The notes under the pieces are model-generated. The model made no database searches. It saw nothing but the letters and a program-made list of their open reading frames with translations, and was not told the DNA's origin. From positions 62,001 to 126,000 of the forward strand of contig JAAZCE010000011.1 in assembly GCA_012513435.1 (NCBI GenBank): a stretch of 64,000 bases of DNA, given 5' to 3'. This stretch comes from Clostridiales bacterium (GTDB lineage Bacteria; Bacillota; Clostridia; Peptostreptococcales; Anaerovoracaceae). Positions 52,716 to 61,369 of this stretch are shown one piece after another. Positions within the stretch are counted from its first letter, which is position 1. Each line of letters begins with the position of its first letter. A program made the translations under genes and the position numbers.

Positions 52716-54434
52716 ATGAATGCATTAAAATTACAACCAAAACAATTAAATAAAGATATACTAAGTGTTGAAATTGACAAATGCGAAGTGGTAGAAAAAA
52801 AGATGCGAAATAAAGCATACAATTTTTTGTCTACTATTGGCAGAGAGAGTCTGTCAGAAGTAAGGTATGAAGATAGATGTGCCTACGAAATGTATTTAAA
52901 GAATACAGGAGTGAAAACCAAATGCCAAGAATATATGTGTGCATTTGATAAAGTTATAATAAACAGTAAGAAAGCAAAAGCGGTGAAAGCCCTAGGCAAA
53001 GAAGTTTTGAAACTTGAAGAAAGGAAGCTGTTTCTACTATATGATTTACCTTATGATAAAGCTTTAGTCGTAAATAAAACAATAGATAAGACAGAGCTTT
53101 TATGGGACTTTTCGTTTAGATGCCGCCGGAAAATCAAAAAACAAATAATTGCTTTAATTAATTATATATTAGAAGACTATGATAGCCATAAGATGCAAAG
53201 AGCATATTTATTATCACTTAAATCATTATACAGGTTTTGCTATGAACAAAAAATCAACGATTTGTTAAAATTAGAAAGAGCAGAAGAAAGAAGATTTTAC
53301 ATGTACCTTTCTTCAGATGATACTGTTCCAAGATATACCCATAAGATAATTGATTATTGTAGAAAGAAATTATTTTTACATAGTGAAGAAATAAGCTGGA
53401 CAGCGTGTGTTTGGTATGTAGAAAGATTTAAGCTGGACATCTCCCGGATAAATCTATCCAATCCGGTAGAAATTATTTCATTTATTGAAATAACAAATGA
53501 GGAGAACAGAAAGCTACTGCAAAGGTATATAAAGTATTATTTAAGCGTCAGTGACTACAGTATATCAACGATAAGGCACAAGCAAGTAATACTGCGTGAA
53601 TTTATAGCCTATTTTGATCTATATAATAAAAAAATAAACGAGCTTAGGGCAGAGGATATTGAACAATTTTTTGATTACATCAAAGGTAAAGAAATAAAAC
53701 CGGAAACAGTAAATAGAAAAATAATTGAGATTGCACTATTCTACAGGTTTTTAGTTATATATAAAATAGTGGATAGAGTGCCTTTTATCCCGGAGTATTA
53801 TTTATATAAGATAATAGGTAAGGTACACAACAATAGAAGTGTTAATGAAAATATAATATATGACATCTTAAAGGGTTTAAGCAATATACCTATGAAGCTC
53901 AGGTTGATGTTTTTAATATTGTGGTGTAGTGGCAGAAGAAAAAACGAAATTTGTCAGCTAAAAGGAGATTCTTTTTTCAAAATGAATAACGAGTTTTGGG
54001 TAAAATTTTATCAGCCTAAAATGAAAGCTGATATTATAATACCAATACCCAGTGAATTATATAAGCTTATGGAGAGGTATATTGATGTGAATTGCATTTT
54101 GCCATCGGATTATTTGTTCTTAAATTCAATGGGTAAACCATATAATGCACAGACATTTTCACAGCAGATGGTTGAAGTTTGTAATAATATAGATTTCAAT
54201 AGCGCTGAGTATGCTTTTAAGGCACATGATTTCCGCCATACCATAGCAACGCTTCTTTATTCAAATGAAGTATCTGTGCAAGTCATAAGAGATTTCCTTG
54301 GACATAAGAGCGATGAAATGACGAAAGAATACATAGATTATATACCGAAAAAAATAGAAGCAGAAACAAAGAAATATCATGAAAATAAAAAGAAGAAGTT
54401 AACTGATGCAATAGGTGAGGCGTATCATGAATAA
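52716..54434 (+). CDS. tnpB: Tyrosine recombinase TnpB (Tn554 type)
   Basis: 572 residues. Catalytic motifs are in the last third: Arg in CSGRRKNEICQLK (about residue 406), H-x-x-R in AHDFRHTIATLLY (about 505-508), His in FLGHKSDEMT and Tyr in EYIDYIPKK. The long N-terminal part contains a core-binding SAM-like domain. TnpB of Tn554 is about 630 residues, so this is slightly short. Overlaps the third recombinase gene. Confidence 0.9.
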   Translation: MNALKLQPKQLNKDILSVEIDKCEVVEKKMRNKAYNFLSTIGRESLSEVRYEDRCAYEMYLKNTGVKTKCQEYMCAFDKVIINSKKAKAVKALGKEVLKLEERKLFLLYDLPYDKALVVNKTIDKTELLWDFSFRCRRKIKKQIIALINYILEDYDSHKMQRAYLLSLKSLYRFCYEQKINDLLKLERAEERRFYMYLSSDDTVPRYTHKIIDYCRKKLFLHSEEISWTACVWYVERFKLDISRINLSNPVEIISFIEITNEENRKLLQRYIKYYLSVSDYSISTIRHKQVILREFIAYFDLYNKKINELRAEDIEQFFDYIKGKEIKPETVNRKIIEIALFYRFLVIYKIVDRVPFIPEYYLYKIIGKVHNNRSVNENIIYDILKGLSNIPMKLRLMFLILWCSGRRKNEICQLKGDSFFKMNNEFWVKFYQPKMKADIIIPIPSELYKLMERYIDVNCILPSDYLFLNSMGKPYNAQTFSQQMVEVCNNIDFNSAEYAFKAHDFRHTIATLLYSNEVSVQVIRDFLGHKSDEMTKEYIDYIPKKIEAETKKYHENKKKKLTDAIGEAYHE

Positions 54435-55893
54435 TGTTTTGGATATAAGAAGCTTAGAAAGCTATACAAATGCTACTGAAAGACAAAAGGAAAGAATCGA
54501 CTGCAAGCAATGCTATATTTACGATTTTGATCAAGTGCTTGATAAAGAAATCCGCAAGGCACTTACAAAATTTGTAGAGGAAAGGTGCAGCAGGCTATCG
54601 ATTGTTACGATTGGCTATGAGATTTGGTTGTATGATATTGTATGTGCATTTTTCAATACTCTAAATGCAAATCTCAGCTCTTTAAAAAGAGAATATGTTG
54701 AGAGAAAATATAAAGCATTTTTAATGAGTAAAGGATATCCACTGACTAAAGCACATTTCAGGAAATACTCCGGTAAACTATGTGTTGAACAATCAGAGAC
54801 ATTAGCATACATGCACAAGTTTTTAGACGGAATATATATAGCAGATGAAACTGATATTATATATATAACAGAATTTGAGGGCATAAGGAACAATCCTATA
54901 AAACCGGTTAGATATATAAATTTTGAGAAGATTAAACAAGAAAAAATGAAACAGGAAACCAAAGCAGCAATTAGGATGGAAAGCAGATACAAAGCTGCAA
55001 GCACTTTAAGAGGTGAAGTTTTAGCTGTAAACAGATTTTCAAAGTTTATGGATGAAAAATATCAAGATATAAAATCGTTTAAAAATGTAAATAGGAAAGT
55101 CATTGAAGATTATCTTATATATATTAAAGTCGAATTGAGAATAAGCGCAGTATCGTATAAAAGTGAAATATCGCAGCTGAAAAGTGTAATCAACGAAGCA
55201 GCCAGTATATTTGAATATGAGGCACTTGATAATTTATTCTTTGGAAATGAATATTCAAGCATGGTAAATAAGATACAACGTTTTTATTCGCAAGACGAAC
55301 TTGAAAGATTTAATAAATGCCTTATTAGAGAAGAAGAACAATTTGCAAGATGTATTTTTCTTCATCAGATTTTAGGAACCAGAATATCAGAGACTCTCTT
55401 ACTTAGAAAAGATTGTATATATTATAAAAATAAGATGCCGGTAATTAAAATAGAGCAATGGAAAACAAAAAAGTATTATGAAAAGCCAATCAATGATGAA
55501 ATTGTAACGCTGATAAATAAATGTATTGAATATACAGAAAAAAGATACGGTGTAACAGAATATATATTTGTGAGCCCAAAAGATCCAAAGAGACCTTTGA
55601 GTTATGGAACCCTTGAAACGAGAATCAAAACTATGATAAGAGATAATATAATACTCGATGACAATGGGGAACTATTATTTTTCAGCACACACGTTTTTAG
55701 GAGAAATTATGGTAAGGCATTGACCGAAATGCATCTTGATGATGTACGAATATCTAAGCTACTTGGACATGCAGACACAAGGAATGTATACAAGTACAGA
55801 AAACTAAGTCCGACCATTATAGCAAGAGAAACGAGGCCTGTAAGGGATATGATGGATAAGACTATTAGAGAAATATCAGCGGGGTGGTTTTGA
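54427..55893 (+). CDS. Third tyrosine recombinase (TnpB-like)
   Basis: About 488 residues; ATG 54427 behind AGGTGAGG is preferred to GTG 54415. It holds an apparently complete active site: Arg in ILGTRISETLLLR, H-x-x-R in THVFRRNYGKALT, His in LLGHADTRNV and Tyr in VYKYRKLSP. Classical Tn554 has two recombinases; this element has three, similar in principle to recombinase-in-trio modules. Its stop overlaps the tnpC start. Confidence 0.88.
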   Translation: MNNVLDIRSLESYTNATERQKERIDCKQCYIYDFDQVLDKEIRKALTKFVEERCSRLSIVTIGYEIWLYDIVCAFFNTLNANLSSLKREYVERKYKAFLMSKGYPLTKAHFRKYSGKLCVEQSETLAYMHKFLDGIYIADETDIIYITEFEGIRNNPIKPVRYINFEKIKQEKMKQETKAAIRMESRYKAASTLRGEVLAVNRFSKFMDEKYQDIKSFKNVNRKVIEDYLIYIKVELRISAVSYKSEISQLKSVINEAASIFEYEALDNLFFGNEYSSMVNKIQRFYSQDELERFNKCLIREEEQFARCIFLHQILGTRISETLLLRKDCIYYKNKMPVIKIEQWKTKKYYEKPINDEIVTLINKCIEYTEKRYGVTEYIFVSPKDPKRPLSYGTLETRIKTMIRDNIILDDNGELLFFSTHVFRRNYGKALTEMHLDDVRISKLLGHADTRNVYKYRKLSPTIIARETRPVRDMMDKTIREISAGWF

Positions 55894-56252
55894 TGAATAA
55901 ATATGATAATATGGTTACAAGTGTAAAAAAGAAAAGTGCTGAAAAAGTAAAAATAGCCAAAGATGCCATATTATATATGCTTGAAAACAATCAGCATATT
56001 ACAGTGTGTGGATTGGTAGAACTAACGGGATTATCAAGAGGCTTTTTTTATAATAATCAGGAAGTAAAAGAAATATTGAATAGAGCACTTGATAGTCAGC
56101 CGGGTAATGATTGTATGGATCGGAGAAGTGCAATAATAGATGCGGCTATGTCGAAACAATTAGAAACATTGGGGATTCAATGTGCAAGATTAAAAGAAGA
56201 AAATAAAAAGCTACAAACAGAAATAGTAGTTCTTAGGGGAAGAGAATTTTAG
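55893..56252 (+). CDS. tnpC: TnpC-like accessory protein (DUF6262 type)
   Basis: About 119 residues from ATG 55893, which shares a base with the preceding stop. An N-terminal HTH-like region (HITVCGLVELTGLSRGFFYNNQEV) is followed by a coiled coil (QCARLKEENKKLQTEIVVLRG), as in Tn554 TnpC and its relatives. TnpC influences efficiency and orientation of transposition in Tn554. Confidence 0.85.
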   Translation: MNKYDNMVTSVKKKSAEKVKIAKDAILYMLENNQHITVCGLVELTGLSRGFFYNNQEVKEILNRALDSQPGNDCMDRRSAIIDAAMSKQLETLGIQCARLKEENKKLQTEIVVLRGREF

Positions 56253-56267
56253 AAGGAGTGTATCTTT

Positions 56268-56351
56268 ATGAAAGAAAGAGTACATACGCAAAATGATTTA
56301 ATTGCTGCAATCAAAAATAATTATCAAAGCATTTGCACAATACAGATATAA
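56268..56351 (+). CDS. Short peptide or truncated gene after tnpC
   Basis: 27 residues (MKERVHTQNDLIAAIKNNYQ...) with a good ribosome site (AGAAGGAG). The abrupt end suggests the 5' remnant of a gene whose rest was replaced when the next cargo gene was gained. A genuine small peptide is also possible. Confidence 0.4.
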   Translation: MKERVHTQNDLIAAIKNNYQSICTIQI

Positions 56352-56423
56352 GTAGAATTTATAAGATATAAATGATAAAATAAGCTTATAATAATATATT
56401 TTTTTATGTATAAAGGGGTTTAT

Positions 56424-59400
56424 ATGAGCTTAAAGATACTGCACTTATCAGATCTACATATTGGAGAAAACCACAAAGAGGCAATTCCAATAAAAGATTT
56501 AGCATATAAAATTGTTTCTAGTTTAGATGGAAAAATTCCGGAAGCCATTATAGTAACAGGTGATATTTTTGATTATACGGCATTAGAGAGTGAAAAAAAG
56601 GATGAGTTAATTAAAGAGGCAATAAATTTTTTTGAAAAACTAATCGAACTTATTAATAATGGAACAATTACTCTTACAAAGGATACTACTTTTTTTGTGC
56701 CAGGGAATCATGAAGTGGCACAAAAAAACGCTATTTCAAATGATGGTATACGATATCAAATTTATGAGGAGTTCTTAACACTATTTTATCAAGACAACAT
56801 ACCTAAGTTTTACGATAATGAAACTTGGTCTGTGTTTTCCATATTTGAAGAAAAAGGCGTTATGTTGTTAGGCTTTAATTCTGCGAATATTGAAACAAAT
56901 GATAAAAATGAAATAAAAACATTTGGTGCAATATCAGAAAAACAACTATATATACAATTACAGAAAGCAAAAGCGATAAGTAATATTGAAGAATATGTTT
57001 GTATTGCGTTTTTACATCATCATTTCTATTTAATGGATGAGCGTAATAAAGATGAACTCGATAGCGCTACGTTACATAATAGTGAAGGATTTTTAAATAT
57101 ATTATGTAAATTCAATACAATTGCAATATTACATGGACATAAACATTCTTCAAGTAATAGAAGAATGAACATAGATACTAGTATTGAAACTGAAGACATG
57201 ATGACAACTGTTCTAGGGTGTGGTAGTACTGATAAAGGTGATACGTTAGTAAATAGTTTTAACTTTATAGAAGTTTATAGTTTGAATAACTCTTATGATT
57301 TAAAATATCAAGAATTTGAATATAAAAATAGTTCTTTCTATGCAAAACAAGAAATAAGAATACCAGTAAAATCTACAAATAATGCAAAGATTAATTTGGA
57401 TTTTGTTTTGAAAGAAAACCCCGATTTTGAACAAAGATATAAACAATTGAGGACAATTGATACCTCAACTCTTATTCGTGAATTTTATGATATGATAAAT
57501 TATACTATATTTCGCTTGTCTTCTTCTGCCGAAGAAATTAAAGAAGATAATAAAGTAGTATATTATATTTTAGCTGCGATACACTATCAGGCAGATAGAG
57601 AGAATAACTTTACATTTTACGGGGAAATTGAACAGTTTTTTAGAGAAATTTTGAATATTGATTTTTCTGAGAAGATGAGTGAATTCATAATTTCTAAATT
57701 GCAAGCTGTGAGTAGCATTTACGATATTCATGACTTTTACAAAGTAATAATGGATGATAATTTAAGCTTAAAGCAGAGCAGATATATTGTTTATTTTGTT
57801 ATAACGTTATTTTTAACGAAATGCTATACAATCTTAAAATATAACCCTGATAATTTTGTTGAAGATTTTATAAGTAGTAAAGTTCCTTTTTCTTATAACC
57901 TAGATAAATTAAAAAAGAATATCGAAGGCGCTATGATTTCATTTGATATTAATGAGGAAAAGAGAGCATTAGAGTTAGAAGTTACTTGTAAAACAGCTGA
58001 AGCACATAAAGTAATAAGCCTTATTATTAAAGAATTTGAATTGATTTTAGCAGAGCTGGAACAAGATTTTGCACGATTTGGGTTCAGAGTTTACTACATA
58101 TTGCCAATGCTACCTACTTTTAAAAAGGGGCGGCAGGATTGTCTAGAGAGTCATATATTTTCAGCTTATATACCTAAATTGATACCGCTGTTAGCCGGAA
58201 GGCAAATATACTCTGAGCAAGAAGCCTTTACGCGGGAATTGCTACAAAACTCTATAGATGCAATCAACTTAAGAGTAAAAATGGATTCTAATTTTGCAAA
58301 GAATCAAGGTAAAATAGAATTATTTATTGGAACATATAAAAATCAAAATTATTTCCAAATCATAGATAATGGAATTGGCATGGACAGATACGTTATGGAA
58401 AGATATTTAACAACCATAGGTAGAAGCTTCTATAAAAGTTCTGACTTTAATAGATTAGATGCAGAATACGATCCTATTAGCCAGTTTGGAATTGGCTTTT
58501 TATCTTGTTTCATGATGGGAAAAAGAGTAGTGGTTGAGTCTCGCTATTATAGTGAAGGCGTTATAAACGGACACTCTTTAGATATTCCTAATTTTGATGG
58601 ATGTTTTTTTATAGAGAATAAAGAAAAATTAGAAGTCGGAACAAAGGTTACTGTCTATGAAAATGAAGAAAGAAAGCCTTTAGATAAGAACTTTGGCTTT
58701 CAACCTTTAAAAACCTATATTGAGAAAACAATAATAGATGTGCCATTTGACATTTGGTTAAATAATCAACTTTTTGTGGAGAAACAAAAGTATAAGAAAA
58801 TGATAGAAAGTAATTGCAAAGACAAAAAATTATGTTTTTTCATACCAATTAAAGATAGTGAATATATTTTTGATGGGAAAACGCTTCCAAAAGACTACTT
58901 TTATGGTATATATTTTTATAAAGAAGATGGGGGATTGCTGAACGAAAAAAATCATACAAAGGTGCTTTGTGCGGGTATTAGAGTTAGAGAAAGTAATAAT
59001 TTTCATATGTTTAAAGCATTACAATATCCTAAATATTTTAATGTTTATGCGAATTTTCCAAGTAGCACAGTCTCATTAAATGTATCGAGAGAAACCATAT
59101 CAGACATTAATATACCAAGCCACCAAATAGAAACTGAATTAAAGGAACAGATTTATAGTTATGTGGATTCTCCATACGGAAAGCAGCTGACGTTTGGGGT
59201 GTATTCGCATATTGGTTTGGAAGATTATAGCGCCACAAATATTCATTTTATGATGGATGGGTCTAATGTTTTATTGAAATATGATGAATTGGATATAAAT
59301 GACACAAAACGCGTTACAATAGAAACGATTAACTTTTTATTTAAAAAAATATTAAAGGTAGAGCATAAGATAAAGTATGATATAGATTTGGAAATTAATG

Positions 59401-60155
59401 GTTACACCAACAGCACATTTTATATTTTAATTGATACTATAAAAAGTATTTTGACAGAATTTGAATTGAAAAATATAGACAATAAACCCAAAACAGTACA
59501 TGAGGTTAAGCCATCATGTGTAACCGATGAACATTTGAATAAAATAAAAGATAACGCTCGCCATAAACATGCTAAAATAAATGATTATAAAAAAGAGTTG
59601 GAAAAAAAGAATGCTTCTTTTAAAAAAGTGATAACAATGATTCTAGATAGAGCAACGGGTTATGCTGACTATATTGCGAATAAAAAACAGAAGACTGGTG
59701 CATTAAGGGAATGTGCAATGATGATATATGATATTTTTGAAGAAATAAAAACATTAAGTAGTGATGATTGGAATAAAAACACGTCCGAAATTCAAACTTA
59801 TGAGAAATTAATTAAACGATTAAATGATGCACAGACATTACAGAATTTAGAGGGGAATTTAAAAGGCAATTTTGACCATATAAAAATAGATTTAGCTTTT
59901 GCCAACAAACTGTTTGAAAGTAATGAAAAGGCCGCAAAGATGATACACGGCACAATAATACCTTTTTACATGGTTACATTGATATGGTGGTCTATACAAC
60001 TGAAACCTTCCGTTAATTATTTTGACCTTCTTGAGATATTTTGGCATACACTATATAGCAGCAAGTTATTAACAGCTCATATATTTTCTTTGGAAGATTT
60101 ACAGAAAGGAATAGCTTTAGACTTTGGATCAATACTGGATTTTATTGAAAAATAG
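56424..60155 (+). CDS. Calcineurin-like phosphoesterase fused to an Hsp90/HtpG-like ATPase
   Basis: 1243 residues; ATG 56424 behind AAAGGGG is preferred to the track's ATG 56406. Residues 1-300 are a metallophosphoesterase: LHLSDLHIGENHK, VTGDIFDY, FFVPGNHEV, AFLHHHFYL and ILHGHKHSS. Residues 300-590 are helical without known motif. About residues 595-720 form a GHKL ATPase: FTRELLQNSIDAINL, IIDNGIGMD, and FGIGFLSCFMMG. SSTVSLNVSRETISD near residue 876 matches the LNVSRE motif of the HtpG middle domain. The last 330 residues are helical. No membrane segment. It stands alone at the right end of the element, in the place where cargo genes are often found, and is very AT-rich. A role in defence is plausible but inferred. 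Confidence 0.85.
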   Translation: MSLKILHLSDLHIGENHKEAIPIKDLAYKIVSSLDGKIPEAIIVTGDIFDYTALESEKKDELIKEAINFFEKLIELINNGTITLTKDTTFFVPGNHEVAQKNAISNDGIRYQIYEEFLTLFYQDNIPKFYDNETWSVFSIFEEKGVMLLGFNSANIETNDKNEIKTFGAISEKQLYIQLQKAKAISNIEEYVCIAFLHHHFYLMDERNKDELDSATLHNSEGFLNILCKFNTIAILHGHKHSSSNRRMNIDTSIETEDMMTTVLGCGSTDKGDTLVNSFNFIEVYSLNNSYDLKYQEFEYKNSSFYAKQEIRIPVKSTNNAKINLDFVLKENPDFEQRYKQLRTIDTSTLIREFYDMINYTIFRLSSSAEEIKEDNKVVYYILAAIHYQADRENNFTFYGEIEQFFREILNIDFSEKMSEFIISKLQAVSSIYDIHDFYKVIMDDNLSLKQSRYIVYFVITLFLTKCYTILKYNPDNFVEDFISSKVPFSYNLDKLKKNIEGAMISFDINEEKRALELEVTCKTAEAHKVISLIIKEFELILAELEQDFARFGFRVYYILPMLPTFKKGRQDCLESHIFSAYIPKLIPLLAGRQIYSEQEAFTRELLQNSIDAINLRVKMDSNFAKNQGKIELFIGTYKNQNYFQIIDNGIGMDRYVMERYLTTIGRSFYKSSDFNRLDAEYDPISQFGIGFLSCFMMGKRVVVESRYYSEGVINGHSLDIPNFDGCFFIENKEKLEVGTKVTVYENEERKPLDKNFGFQPLKTYIEKTIIDVPFDIWLNNQLFVEKQKYKKMIESNCKDKKLCFFIPIKDSEYIFDGKTLPKDYFYGIYFYKEDGGLLNEKNHTKVLCAGIRVRESNNFHMFKALQYPKYFNVYANFPSSTVSLNVSRETISDINIPSHQIETELKEQIYSYVDSPYGKQLTFGVYSHIGLEDYSATNIHFMMDGSNVLLKYDELDINDTKRVTIETINFLFKKILKVEHKIKYDIDLEINGYTNSTFYILIDTIKSILTEFELKNIDNKPKTVHEVKPSCVTDEHLNKIKDNARHKHAKINDYKKELEKKNASFKKVITMILDRATGYADYIANKKQKTGALRECAMMIYDIFEEIKTLSSDDWNKNTSEIQTYEKLIKRLNDAQTLQNLEGNLKGNFDHIKIDLAFANKLFESNEKAAKMIHGTIIPFYMVTLIWWSIQLKPSVNYFDLLEIFWHTLYSSKLLTAHIFSLEDLQKGIALDFGSILDFIEK

Positions 60156-60240
60156 GAGAGTAGATGGAGCAGTATATATATGCATTTAATGTTTGGCTGT
60201 ACCATTATAACTGAAAATAATTAAATTATTAATTACAATT

Positions 60241-60270
60241 AGAGCTTTCATATGGGAAGCTCTTTTATTA
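60241..60270 (+). terminator. Rho-independent terminator at the right end of the element
   Basis: Stem AGAGCTT / AAGCTCT with a 9-base loop and a T-rich tail, 85 bases after the fusion-protein gene. It stops element transcription before the cpaF 3' part. Confidence 0.8.
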
Positions 60271-60336
60271 TATATACGTCAAACACAATGTATATATAAT
60301 AAAAGTATTGAAATTTCAATAAAAATATACAAGTGA

Positions 60337-60351
60337 GTAAATATAAAGGCA
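60337..60351. repeat. Right junction (attR): terminal inverted repeat and direct repeat
   Basis: GTAAATATAA (60337-60346) is followed directly by AGGCA (60347-60351) and then by the cpaF codons ATT AAT ACG. The sites are not perfectly symmetric, since the left end has an extra C between the two repeats. Confidence 0.8.
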
Positions 60352-60648
60352 ATTAATACGGGACACAGTGGAATGAGTACAGGCCATGCCAACAGCATAA
60401 GAGGAATGCTGAAGAGGCTTGAGGCTATGTTCCTTCAGGCAGCCGATTTCCCTGTGGAAGCTATCAGAAGTCAGATAACCGCAGGAATAGACGTTATCAT
60501 ACATATGTCCAGGCTTGAGACTGGAGAAAGGAGAGTGATTGAAATTGCAGAGCTTAGAGGAATGAAGGCAGGAGATATTGTGACGGAGAGTTTGTTTAAG
60601 TATGGTGTTTGCGATGGAGAAAATGATAAGAGATTATTCCGTGTATGA
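60352..60648 (+). pseudogene. cpaF: cpaF/tadA 3' part, separated by the element
   Basis: From ATT 60352 the frame reads INTGHSGMSTGHANSIRG and continues to the stop with the His-box and the IIHMSRLETGERRVIEIAEL strand region of CpaF-type ATPases. The 98 codons join the 295 codons of the 5' part to give a normal-length CpaF of about 393 residues. The ATG at 60373 is internal. Its stop overlaps the tadB reading frame. Confidence 0.93.
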
Positions 60649-61369
60649 ATTATCGAAAAAAGAAAAAACAGTAGTTTTTTTGGGTGGGTATTTTTGCATA
60701 TTTACAGTGAGCTTTTTGTTCTATCACAATGTGATGGTTTCACTGATTTCAGGGGTGTTGATTTATTATTGTATTCCTCTTGTTAAGAAACATTTGGCCG
60801 CAAAAAGGATGCTTTCCCTTAATGGACAGTTTAAGGATATGCTATATTCCTTATCGGCTTCCGTAGCCGCTGGTAGGCAGATGGCTGAAGCCCTTGTGGA
60901 GGCTGAAGATAGTTTATCACTCATGTACGGCAGACAGGAACCTATTATGAAGGAACTCCGGCACATGAAGGTAAACATAGTCGAAAATAAGTTGAGCGAC
61001 AAACAGCTTTTGATGGATTTAGCCTTCAGAAGTAAAAGTGAGGATATTAATAACTTTGTGCAGGTATATGTAACATGCAGGAGTATGGGTGGGAATTTAG
61101 AGAAGATAATAGGACATACGACGGAAGTGCTGACGGACAAAATGAATATCGAAAGAGAAATAAAAGCAGTAACATCGCAGAAGAAGCTGGAGGGAAGGAT
61201 AATCAGTCTGATGCCTCTGGTAATGCTGCTGATGATGAACATACTTTCCGCATCATATATAGCCCCTCTCTACGAAACATGGGGAGGAAGGCTCATAATG
61301 ACAGTCTCTCTGGCAGCCATGGGATATGGAGTGTATCTGATGGAAAAATTATCCAATGTCGAGGTTTAA
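60602..61369 (+). CDS. tadB: TadB-like Tad pilus membrane protein
   Basis: 255 residues. ATG 60602, 60614 and 60623 are in frame and none has an ideal ribosome site; all lie inside the cpaF 3' part. Two N-terminal helices and two C-terminal helices surround a type II secretion F domain (FKDMLYSLSASVAAGRQMAEALVEAE, QVYVTCRSMGGNLEKII). It forms the inner platform of the Flp pilus machine with TadC. Confidence 0.88.
   Translation: MVFAMEKMIRDYSVYELSKKEKTVVFLGGYFCIFTVSFLFYHNVMVSLISGVLIYYCIPLVKKHLAAKRMLSLNGQFKDMLYSLSASVAAGRQMAEALVEAEDSLSLMYGRQEPIMKELRHMKVNIVENKLSDKQLLMDLAFRSKSEDINNFVQVYVTCRSMGGNLEKIIGHTTEVLTDKMNIEREIKAVTSQKKLEGRIISLMPLVMLLMMNILSASYIAPLYETWGGRLIMTVSLAAMGYGVYLMEKLSNVEV

Larger units (their letters stand above)
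19197..60351. mobile_element. Integrative and conjugative element (about 41 kb) inserted in cpaF
   Basis: The two cpaF halves rejoin in frame (MVQA + INTGHSGMSTGHANS) if 19197-60351 is removed, which fixes the ends to within a few bases. The 5-bp repeat AGGCA occurs at both junctions and a 10-bp inverted repeat (TTATATTTAC / GTAAATATAA) sits just inside. The element holds a full Gram-positive transfer set, a Tn554-like recombinase module at the right end, and several cargo blocks. Its AT content, especially in the right half, is visibly higher than the flanks. All transfer proteins look intact, so it may still be mobile. Confidence 0.93.
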
